Below, in pieces: positions 16,948 through 22,910 of a DNA stretch of 22,910 nt. The DNA is from an uncultured Clostridia bacterium. Lineage in GTDB: Bacteria; Bacillota; Clostridia; TANB77; CAG-508. The notes under the pieces are model-generated. The model made no database searches. It saw only the letters and a program-made list of their open reading frames with translations, and was not told the origin of the DNA. The position numbers were made by a program, and so were the translations under genes. Location: positions 1-22,910 of the forward strand of contig CALXZQ010000005.1 of the NCBI GenBank assembly GCA_944393275.1, in the 5' to 3' direction. The number at the start of each line of letters is the position of its first letter. Within the stretch, counting starts at the first letter, position 1.

Positions 16948-17553
16948 CTAAATATAAAGATTATTTTCCTTAATATATTTAATAACTTTATCTGCTGTTA
17001 AGTACCTAATACTTTTATTATTTTTCAACTTCTCTCTAACATATGTAGAACTTAAATTACTGATTATATTGTTTTTAGCTTTTATAAATGAAGATTTATT
17101 TTCTTTCAATAGTTTATGATTTTCTATGATATCTTCTATATTATCTTTGTCCCTTGAAATGACATATATCTTAAAGTTCTTAATAAGTTCTTCTGCTTTA
17201 TGCCATAAGTCTAGCTCCTTTAGATTATCACTCCCTATTGCTAATGCTATTTCATTATTAGGATAGATTTTTTTTAATTCTTTTAGGGTCTCTATTGTAT
17301 ACATAGGTCTTTTACTTTCTAGTTCTATTTTAGAAACTTCCATTTTTTCATTTTCACTGCAGACTAATTGTAACATTTTATATCTATGTATATTACTAAT
17401 TAGACCTGCTTTTTGATATTTGCTATTTACTGGTACAAATACTACTTTATCTATTTGGTCATATTCATTTATTAATTGCTCAGCTAATGTAAAGTGTGAA
17501 TTTAGTGGCGGATTAAAACATCCTCCATACATAACAATTTGTTTTTTCTCCAT
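16948..17553 (-). CDS. nadD: Nicotinate-nucleotide adenylyltransferase, variant active-site motif
   Basis: Adenylates nicotinate mononucleotide to deamido-NAD, directly upstream of nadE. 201-aa Rossmann-fold nucleotidyltransferase. The N-terminal nucleotide loop is GGCFNPPLNSH (residues 10-20): the canonical HxGH has its first His replaced by Leu and its Gly by Ser. The second signature LSSTYVR (about 167-173) matches ISSTxxR, and IALAIGSDNLKELDLW fits the family's substrate loop. ATG 17553 is preferred to ATG 17565 because GGAG lies 6 nt before it; ATG 17565 abuts the ogg stop with no RBS spacing. The neighbourhood strongly supports NAD synthesis, but the motif change leaves some doubt about exact substrate. 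Confidence 0.82.
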   Translation of the reverse strand: MEKKQIVMYGGCFNPPLNSHFTLAEQLINEYDQIDKVVFVPVNSKYQKAGLISNIHRYKMLQLVCSENEKMEVSKIELESKRPMYTIETLKELKKIYPNNEIALAIGSDNLKELDLWHKAEELIKNFKIYVISRDKDNIEDIIENHKLLKENKSSFIKAKNNIISNLSSTYVREKLKNNKSIRYLTADKVIKYIKENNLYI

Positions 17554-17559
17554 AAGTAT

Positions 17560-17563
17560 CTCC
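17560..17563 (-). promoter_or_regulatory. RBS deciding the nadD start
   Basis: GGAG on the minus strand, 6 nt before ATG 17553. It sits inside the first codons of the alternative ATG 17565. Confidence 0.55.
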
Positions 17564-17565
17564 AT

Positions 17566-18438
17566 CTATACAGCATCTTCTCTTTTCCAATAAAATAAAT
17601 ATTGTTGAGCTAGACCTGCCATATTTCCAAACTTTTTATTTGCTATTTCCATTATCTGCTTTTTGCTTACCTTGTTTTCATCTTCATTTTTTATGTACAA
17701 TTCATTCATTACTCTTCTTACCCATACGTCTATAGGAAATACCTCAAAACGTTTTAATGTTGAGAATAATAATATACAATCTGCTACTTTAGGTCCTACT
17801 CCAGATAATTTTAATAATTCCTCACGTACTGTAGCTGTATCTTCTTTTTCAAGTTTTTCTAAATCTATTTCTTTATTTAAAATCATTTTTGTAGTTTCAT
17901 ATAATCTAATATCTCTAAACCCAAGTCCTAATTTTCTGTAATCTTCTACAGAAACATTTTCTAATTGTTTTGCAGTTGGAAATGTATAATATTTTTTCTC
18001 ATTCCATATAATTTCTTCCCCATAATTTTTAGATAATCTTTCTATTATTCCTTTAATTCTTGGTATATTGTTATTAGCTGAGATTATAAATGAAATAATT
18101 GTTTCCCAAAGATCCTGATTTAATATTCTTATTCCACTACCAAATTTAATACTTTTCTCAAGATTGGCATCTATCTGCGATAACTCATTTTTTATTTTTG
18201 AATAATCTCTATTTATATCAAAATAATAATCTACTATTTCTTTTAACTTTTTACCTTTACATATTCCTGAAAATATTATTTCATTTGGATTCTGCTTTAC
18301 ATTTATAACAGCATCTTTTATAACTCCTGTATAGCTTCCATCTTCTTGCTCATTCCATCTGAAACATTGTCCACATTCAAAGATATCCTTTAAATTAAAA
18401 TCCTTTATATCTTGTATAACATATGTTTGTTCTTTCAT
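17566..18438 (-). CDS. ogg: 8-oxoguanine DNA glycosylase/AP lyase, OGG1 type
   Basis: Bifunctional base-excision-repair enzyme removing 8-oxoguanine. 290 aa from the chosen start. The N-terminal domain has DIFECGQCFRWNEQEDGSY, typical of OGG. The helix-hairpin-helix LSGVGPKVADC carries the Schiff-base Lys at K217, and PIDVW gives the catalytic Asp at D237, matching the 19-20-residue Lys-Asp spacing of OGG1. ATG 18438 is preceded by GAGAGG at 8 nt; the longer ATG at 18474 would overlap the -10 box. Its stop directly abuts an ATG of the nadD frame, so ogg-nadD-nadE form one operon, transcribed divergently from the GGDEF gene. Confidence 0.93.
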   Translation of the reverse strand: MKEQTYVIQDIKDFNLKDIFECGQCFRWNEQEDGSYTGVIKDAVINVKQNPNEIIFSGICKGKKLKEIVDYYFDINRDYSKIKNELSQIDANLEKSIKFGSGIRILNQDLWETIISFIISANNNIPRIKGIIERLSKNYGEEIIWNEKKYYTFPTAKQLENVSVEDYRKLGLGFRDIRLYETTKMILNKEIDLEKLEKEDTATVREELLKLSGVGPKVADCILLFSTLKRFEVFPIDVWVRRVMNELYIKNEDENKVSKKQIMEIANKKFGNMAGLAQQYLFYWKREDAV

Positions 18439-18446
18439 GATATCAT

Positions 18447-18452
18447 CCTCTC
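18447..18452 (-). promoter_or_regulatory. RBS deciding the ogg start
   Basis: GAGAGG on the minus strand, 8 nt before ATG 18438. It rules against ATG 18474, which lies upstream in the promoter. Confidence 0.75.
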
Positions 18453-18462
18453 TTATTACAAC

Positions 18463-18491
18463 ATTATATAACATTTTCTTTAACTTTTAAA
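18463..18491 (-). promoter_or_regulatory. Promoter for ogg-nadD-nadE
   Basis: Minus-strand TTTAAA (18486-18491), 17-nt spacer, TATAAT (18463-18468) followed by G. Transcription starts just upstream of the ogg RBS. Confidence 0.6.
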
Positions 18492-18501
18492 CACATATAT
18501 A

Positions 18502-18530
18502 TTGATTTTTCATGCAATATATAATAAAAT
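18502..18530 (+). promoter_or_regulatory. Promoter for the tandem GGDEF gene
   Basis: TTGATT (18502-18507), 17-nt spacer, TAAAAT (18525-18530), about 33 nt before the ATG. Its -35 is 10 bp from the -35 of the divergent ogg promoter. Confidence 0.55.
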
Positions 18531-18563
18531 TATTATATATATCTTTTAGAAAGGATTATACTC

Positions 18564-20111
18564 ATGGCAGATTTAATTACACAAGAGGCAATTTTAAAAA
18601 ACATTAAAAATTTATCTTTTTCCTTTAGAGGGAAGAACAATGTGTATACAAATCAAGTCTTTAAGCACATTTTGATTCCTATGTTTTCAAAATCTGATTC
18701 TCCATTCACTTTGGTGTATGGGGATTTTAATGGATTAAATAAGTTTAATCAAAAATATGGTAGGGATGCAGGTACATTAGCCATGATTGATTCTATTACT
18801 ACTATTCAAGAGCATTTATCTGATGATGCTATAAGTATAAGAATTGCTGGTGATGAATTTATATTTATAGAGCCATCTTCCGTATCTTCAGATGTACAAG
18901 CACTTTTATCAGATGCAGAAAATGTTTTATCTAGATCACCAGAGAAATTTTTGACAATGTCATTTGGCATTGTAGATTCTTCTGAAAGAGACACTATATA
19001 TGATATGTATACTCTCGCTGAAAATAGAGAAAATATTGCTAAATTAAATTCTGGAACTGAAGAATATTCAGAAGAAATTATTGCAAAAAAATTAGATATT
19101 GCTTTTTCAAAATTTTTTGATAATTATAGATTTTCAAATAAAATTGAATTAAAAAGTAATCATATAGTTAAATTAGGAGAACTTGCTATCCGTTCTGCTC
19201 TAGATCTAATATCTTCTGAAGAATTCAGAACTATACGTTCATCCAAAGAAAGTGATACTCAATTCTCATCTTTATTTGCTCCGGAAGTTCCATTATTTAC
19301 CCCAGAGCATGCAGAAGGGCTTTTTAAATATATTAGCGATTCTGTCCCTGAAGATACTATTCTTCCTAATTTAGCTGCTTCTATTTCATCTACACAACTA
19401 CATAGATTTTTCCAGCATATAATAGTTAACCCTAATAGCAATTTTTTAAACAATCTTTATTATAAAGCTTTTTTTGAATCTAAGATTAATAATACATATA
19501 GACCTGCAACTGTTATAATGTTAGATGTTACAGGAATTAAAGATTGTAATGCAAAAAAGTCTCATCTAGAAACTGATCAAATACTTGCAACACTCGCATC
19601 GGAAATAAGTCGTGCTTTTGAGGATATTTTAGAGGATGACTTTGATAATGATATTTCTTCTTTTAATAAAGATCATAATTATATATTTAACCAATTTGGA
19701 GGAAACTTCTTAGTAATAATGGGCAATCAGATGTTATCCGACTCACAAGCTGTTAACCTGTTTTCTAAATTAAATTCAATAGATATTTCTCCAATGCATC
19801 TACTGTCATCATACTCAACTAATAGGGATATATCTTACAGAGAAACTATAGCTAATCTGGAGGCAGATATATTAAATAAAAAATCTAGGCAATTAGAAGG
19901 ACATATCAATTCACTAGAAACAAAAGAATCTTTTGATTTATTTATTTCAGATACTGTAGACTTCTTTATGAAAAAGTGTCCTACAGCATCTACTTTAGAA
20001 AGTCAGAGGGCATTTCTCCAACAGGTTTCAAATTCTTTAGTAAGATGTGCTGTAATATCTAATAAGCAGTTTGAATTAACACATAACAAACCTGAGAGTG
20101 GTAATAGGTAA
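18564..20111 (+). CDS. Soluble tandem GGDEF-fold protein, second domain degenerate
   Basis: 515 aa with no signal peptide, membrane helix or recognisable sensor domain. Domain 1 (about 45-165) shows GDFNGLNKFN (metal Asp D54, guanine-binding-type N62) and RIAGDEF (A95-F99), followed by MSFGI, the shape of a GGDEF diguanylate cyclase with an AGDEF signature. The conserved Asp of the GxxxGD substrate motif is Thr71, and no RxxD inhibitory site is seen. Domain 2 (about 310-440) repeats the layout: LDVTGIKDCN (D321, N329), then FGGNFLVIM (G379-N381), where GGDEF has lost its acidic pair. The region between is helical. ATG 18564 has AGAAAGG 9 nt before it. Cyclase activity is plausible but unproven; it could be a c-di-GMP/GTP sensor. 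Convergent with yitT. Confidence 0.8.
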   Translation: MADLITQEAILKNIKNLSFSFRGKNNVYTNQVFKHILIPMFSKSDSPFTLVYGDFNGLNKFNQKYGRDAGTLAMIDSITTIQEHLSDDAISIRIAGDEFIFIEPSSVSSDVQALLSDAENVLSRSPEKFLTMSFGIVDSSERDTIYDMYTLAENRENIAKLNSGTEEYSEEIIAKKLDIAFSKFFDNYRFSNKIELKSNHIVKLGELAIRSALDLISSEEFRTIRSSKESDTQFSSLFAPEVPLFTPEHAEGLFKYISDSVPEDTILPNLAASISSTQLHRFFQHIIVNPNSNFLNNLYYKAFFESKINNTYRPATVIMLDVTGIKDCNAKKSHLETDQILATLASEISRAFEDILEDDFDNDISSFNKDHNYIFNQFGGNFLVIMGNQMLSDSQAVNLFSKLNSIDISPMHLLSSYSTNRDISYRETIANLEADILNKKSRQLEGHINSLETKESFDLFISDTVDFFMKKCPTASTLESQRAFLQQVSNSLVRCAVISNKQFELTHNKPESGNR

Positions 20112-20133
20112 AATTACTACTATCAGGTTTGTT
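20085..20133. terminator. Long bidirectional terminator spanning both stop codons
   Basis: Outer stem AACAAACCTGA / TCAGGTTTGTT (11 bp) plus an inner arm AGTGGTAAT / ATTACTACT (one G-U type pair), then a T-run at 20132-20137. It covers the stop of the GGDEF gene and the stop of the convergent yitT gene. Confidence 0.85.
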
Positions 20134-20992
20134 TTTTAAATCCTTTGCCCAAAACTTCTCTAGAGTTTACTACAATCATAAATGATTTGCTATCTGTCGT
20201 ATATACTATTTCTTTAATTCTTATTACATCATTTCTATTAGCTGCACACATTAAAACAGTCTTATTTTTTTTAGTATACATTCCCTTTCCTAATAGTCCT
20301 GTTGTCCCCCTTTTTAATAACTCACCTATCTTTTCTGCTATTTGCTCGTTTTTATCTGATACAATAAAAAGCAATTTAGTAAATACTGTACCTTCAAATA
20401 CAATATCTATTATTTTTCCCATTATATAAATTGCTATTGCAGAATATAATCCTATTTCTATTTCACCTAGAAAAATCATATTTAAAATAACAATTGTAGT
20501 ATCTATTATTACAATTAAATTTCCAACTTTCATTTTTACATTAAACTCTTTAAGTATTGTACTTACAAGTTCTGTTCCTCCTGTTGTTCCTTTTCCTTTT
20601 AATACCAAAGCTGTTCCTAGCCCTATTATAATTCCACCATATATAGAAGCTAACAATTTGTCTGAGGTTAACTGATTAAATCTACTAAATATATCTATAA
20701 ATATTGAATATAAGCCTGTACCAATTAAGGCCTTTATTACCTGTTTAATACCCAATTTATAACCTGTTATTACAAATAGCGGTATATTTAGCAAAAATAT
20801 TATAACTCCCATCGGAAAATTAAATAGATAGTATGTTATTGTTCCAATACCTGCAAAACCACCACTAGATAATTGATTTGGCAATAATAGTGTTGCTGTT
20901 CCTGCTGCCATTAGTATAATACCTAGTATAAAATATAAATTTTCTAATAAACTTACATTTAGTTTTATATTCTTTGCAAATTTCCATCTCAT
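20123..20992 (-). CDS. YitT family membrane protein (DUF161-DUF2179)
   Basis: 289-aa integral membrane protein of the YitT/YpjC/YvjA group, of unknown transport or signalling role. About five to six hydrophobic segments lie within residues 16-200, including LYFILGIILMAAGTATLLL and later VGNLIVIIDTTIVILNMIF. PNQLSSGGFAGIGT and GKGTTGGTEL are the family's loop motifs. The C-terminal cytosolic DUF2179 domain (about 210-285) has RGTTGLLGKGMYT. The ATG is preceded by AGGTGA, which is locked in the 20996-21038 hairpin. No good -10/-35 pair is seen just upstream, so expression may depend on read-through from the radical SAM/rnc transcript. Confidence 0.92.
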   Translation of the reverse strand: MRWKFAKNIKLNVSLLENLYFILGIILMAAGTATLLLPNQLSSGGFAGIGTITYYLFNFPMGVIIFLLNIPLFVITGYKLGIKQVIKALIGTGLYSIFIDIFSRFNQLTSDKLLASIYGGIIIGLGTALVLKGKGTTGGTELVSTILKEFNVKMKVGNLIVIIDTTIVILNMIFLGEIEIGLYSAIAIYIMGKIIDIVFEGTVFTKLLFIVSDKNEQIAEKIGELLKRGTTGLLGKGMYTKKNKTVLMCAANRNDVIRIKEIVYTTDSKSFMIVVNSREVLGKGFKKQT

Positions 20993-20995
20993 AAT

Positions 20996-21038
20996 AAAAT
21001 CACCTATATATTTAAGTATCTGTAATATAGGTGATTTT
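20996..21038 (-). promoter_or_regulatory. Hairpin that sequesters the yitT RBS / possible terminator
   Basis: Perfect 14-bp stem AAAATCACCTATAT / ATATAGGTGATTTT with a loop of about 15 nt between the radical SAM stop and the yitT ATG. The 3' arm contains AGGTGA, the yitT Shine-Dalgarno, paired with TCACCT. The stem is followed by only four T residues, so it may act as a weak terminator, a translation switch, or both. Confidence 0.7.
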
Positions 21039-21041
21039 ATA

Positions 21042-22119
21042 CTATTTTGTTAATTTTTTTCTTTCATCTTCTAAGAAATCTGTATATGTCCTTAATATGT
21101 TCATTTTAGAATTTCCAGGCTTTATTTTTTCATCTCCTGTTACCTTTAAAATAACATCATATGTATCTAAAAGCTTTTTTAGATTTTCTTTTTTATGTCC
21201 TATAACATTATTTACATCTTCTGGATTGACTTTTATTTCTACTTCTTTTACTTTAACATTATATGATTTTATTCTATCTACTATACTATCATACCATATA
21301 CTAGACTCAACTAATTGTCTGAAAGCTGGATGAAATGGTCCTGCAACAACTTGGCTTTCCTCTTCTTCTGGCGAAGATATTTCTGTTGTGTTTTGCAAAC
21401 CTATTCTAATTACTTTTATTTTTTTTCTATTGAATAAATATACTACATCTTTACTTCTCTCTACTGCTTGTACTACTGATAATGGTCTATATTCTCCTTC
21501 TAAATATTCTTTCTCTAATTTAGTATTTTTTATAACTAGTACAGGGTATATCCTAACCATTTTAGGTTTTAACTTTATTAAATCTTTTGCTGTATTTAAT
21601 TCATCATGTAAAGTAGATTCTGGAAGACCTATCATCATTTGATGACCTAATTCAAATCCTGCTCTCCTTATTAATTTTGAAGCTTCTTTTACATCTTCAA
21701 AAGTATGTCCTCTCCCAACCTTTTCTAATATATAATTATTTGTTGTCTGTACTCCAAGTTCAATAGTTTTTACTTTGTATTTTTTTAATCTTTTTAAAGT
21801 CTTTTTGTCTATAAAGTCTGGTCTTGTAGATATTCTTATAGAATCTATTTTATTACTTTTAATAAATTCACATGCTGCTTCTAATAATTCTTCTTGCTTT
21901 TTCACATCTATGGCTGTAAAGCTTCCACCGAAAAAACGCCACTTCTTTATATGAATCCGATTCTTTAAAGCTTCTTAAGAATTCATTTATAATTCTTCTT
22001 ACATCTTCTGCTGTTACTTGCTTTGTCTGTCCACTTATACTTTTTTGATTACAAAAAGAACAATTATATGGGCAACCTAAATGTGGAACAAATATTGGAA
22101 TTATATATTGCTTTTTCAT
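21042..22119 (-). pseudogene. Radical SAM protein (COG1243/Elp3-like group), frameshifted
   Basis: Two overlapping frames together encode a 358-aa radical SAM protein. Frame one (22119 to 21868) gives the N-terminus, with the [4Fe-4S]-SAM motif C16-x3-C20-x2-C23 (CPYNCSFC) and then KEVAFF. The true sequence resumes in the +1 frame as GGSFTAID, giving the family's AFFGGSFT motif. The break is at a T6 run followed by C-GG (21930-21936). The rest (21929-21042) keeps RISTRPDFID, ELGVQT and the C-terminal region without stops. Clostridia often carry such a gene next to rnc, as here (17 nt after it). The break could be a sequencing or assembly error, a recent mutation, or recoding. The downstream GTG at 21905 is a poor real start because it omits the cluster. 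Confidence 0.85.
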
Positions 22120-22136
22120 ATACTTCTCCCTTCAGT

Positions 22137-22811
22137 TTATTCTAAATTTTCTAATGCTATTTTCGCTGCTTGCATTTCCGCTTGTTTTTTGGATGACCCT
22201 TTTCCTTCTGCTAATTTCTTGTTTTCACATTTCACTTCTGCTGTGAATGTTTTACTGTGATCTGGTCCTTCTTCATTTATAATATTATATTCTATTGTAA
22301 CTGAACCATGTTTTTGCAATTTTTCTTGTAACACAGTTTTATAGTCTTTTTGGCCAACATTTCTTGTAGCAGTTTCAATTTCTTTGCTCAGATTGCTAAT
22401 AATAAATTTTTCTGCCTTATCTAATCCCCCATCTAAGTAGATTGCAGCAATTACTGCCTCTACACTATCAGCTAATATTGCTTCTCTTTTACTTAATGTA
22501 TTTGATAATTCACTTTTCCCTAAATATAAGAAATCACTAAAATTATGCATCAGTGCTATTTTATATAAACTGTCTTCACAAACTACAGTTGCCCTAACTT
22601 TAGTCATTTCTCCTTCATTTAGTTTTGAATATTGATTATATAAATATTTACTAGATATAAACTCTAGAATACTATCACCTAAAAATTCTAATTTTTCATT
22701 ACTAGTTACATTATTTTCATATGAATATGATGTATGGGTTAACGCTGTTTTTAATAAATCTTTATTTTTAAAAGAGTATCCTATACTTTGTTCAAAATCT
22801 TTTAAATTCAT
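22137..22811 (-). CDS. rnc: Ribonuclease III
   Basis: Double-stranded-RNA endonuclease for rRNA and mRNA processing. 224 aa. The N-terminal RNase III domain has the signature NEKLEFLGDSILEF (E39, E42, D46), and LADSVEAVIAAIYLDGG supplies the metal-binding D115 and E118. The C-terminal dsRNA-binding domain (about 155-223) begins DYKTVLQEKLQKHG and ends with GSSKKQAEMQAAKIAL. AGGTGA precedes the ATG. It leads a unit with the radical SAM gene from the promoter at 22838-22865, just downstream of a terminator for an off-window gene. Confidence 0.97.
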   Translation of the reverse strand: MNLKDFEQSIGYSFKNKDLLKTALTHTSYSYENNVTSNEKLEFLGDSILEFISSKYLYNQYSKLNEGEMTKVRATVVCEDSLYKIALMHNFSDFLYLGKSELSNTLSKREAILADSVEAVIAAIYLDGGLDKAEKFIISNLSKEIETATRNVGQKDYKTVLQEKLQKHGSVTIEYNIINEEGPDHSKTFTAEVKCENKKLAEGKGSSKKQAEMQAAKIALENLE

Positions 22812-22837
22812 ACTTTCACCTCTATTTTTCTGTCTCT

Positions 22838-22865
22838 ATTATATACTATTTTTTACTATTTTCAA
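22838..22865 (-). promoter_or_regulatory. Sigma-A-type promoter for rnc
   Basis: Minus-strand TTGAAA (22860-22865), 16-nt spacer, TATAAT (22838-22843), about 27 nt before the rnc ATG. Confidence 0.75.
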
Positions 22866-22882
22866 GTAATTTATTTACAAAA

Positions 22883-22910
22883 AAACAAATCAATTAAAAT
22901 TGATTTGTTT
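22883..22910 (-). terminator. Terminator of an off-window minus-strand gene
   Basis: AAACAAATCAATT / AATTGATTTGTTT, a perfect 13-bp stem, followed on the minus strand by a run of T (A7 on plus at 22879-22885). It would end the gene upstream of rnc, which lies beyond the window edge. Confidence 0.8.

Noticed and set aside
18439..18474. Longer ogg product starting at ATG 18474
   Set aside because: That ATG overlaps the -10 box and has no RBS; ATG 18438 has GAGAGG at 8 nt.
1..22910. Mobile element, prophage, CRISPR array, tRNA or rRNA
   Set aside because: I found no transposase or integrase genes, no regularly spaced direct repeats, and no tRNA-like TTCRA arm sequence on either strand by reading.

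Overview
The window is strongly AT-rich, with Shine-Dalgarno sites of the AAGGAG/AGGAGG/AGGTGA type, sigma-A-like promoters and low-GC Gram-positive gene families (AddB rather than RecB, YitT, TopB of the TD-x-G-RE type, CnaB-repeat surface protein). This fits a chromosome segment of a clostridial Firmicute, possibly an uncultivated gut lineage; the exact taxon cannot be read from the sequence. I see no tRNA, rRNA, CRISPR array, transposase or phage gene. Nearly all the DNA is housekeeping or lightly accessory, and most genes lie on the minus strand.

Right to left on the minus strand: (a) 22811-21042 is rnc followed by a radical SAM gene broken by a one-base frameshift. Next comes yitT (20992-20123), whose ribosome binding site lies inside a strong hairpin. 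(b) 18438-16170 is ogg-nadD-nadE: an 8-oxoguanine glycosylase and the last two steps of NAD synthesis. (c) 16087-8117 is a tightly packed six-gene run: alpha/beta hydrolase, addB, pgeF, LD-carboxypeptidase (S66), family 4 uracil-DNA glycosylase, and a NUDIX-oxidoreductase fusion. It mixes DNA repair, cell-wall recycling and nucleotide clean-up. (d) 4162-2846 is a secreted CnaB-repeat protein, then topB and a patatin-like phospholipase (2781-2).

Three plus-strand genes interrupt this layout: leuS (4466-6862), an unrecognised HExxH protein (6967-8070), and a cytosolic tandem GGDEF-fold protein (18564-20111). The last two are the least ordinary genes here. The convergent junctions at 8071-8116 and 20085-20133 carry bidirectional hairpin terminators. 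ogg and the GGDEF gene are transcribed divergently from back-to-back promoters.

I do not see one obvious multi-gene novel system. The best leads are the HExxH protein, the tandem GGDEF protein with one degenerate domain, the ADP-ribose-pyrophosphatase/GltD-NfnB-like fusion, the +1 frameshift at a T6-C-GG site in the radical SAM gene, the RBS-sequestering hairpin before yitT, and the long untranslated leader with a dyad before the surface-protein gene. Several starts were moved to better RBS-spaced codons, including GTG for the patatin and TTG for addB.
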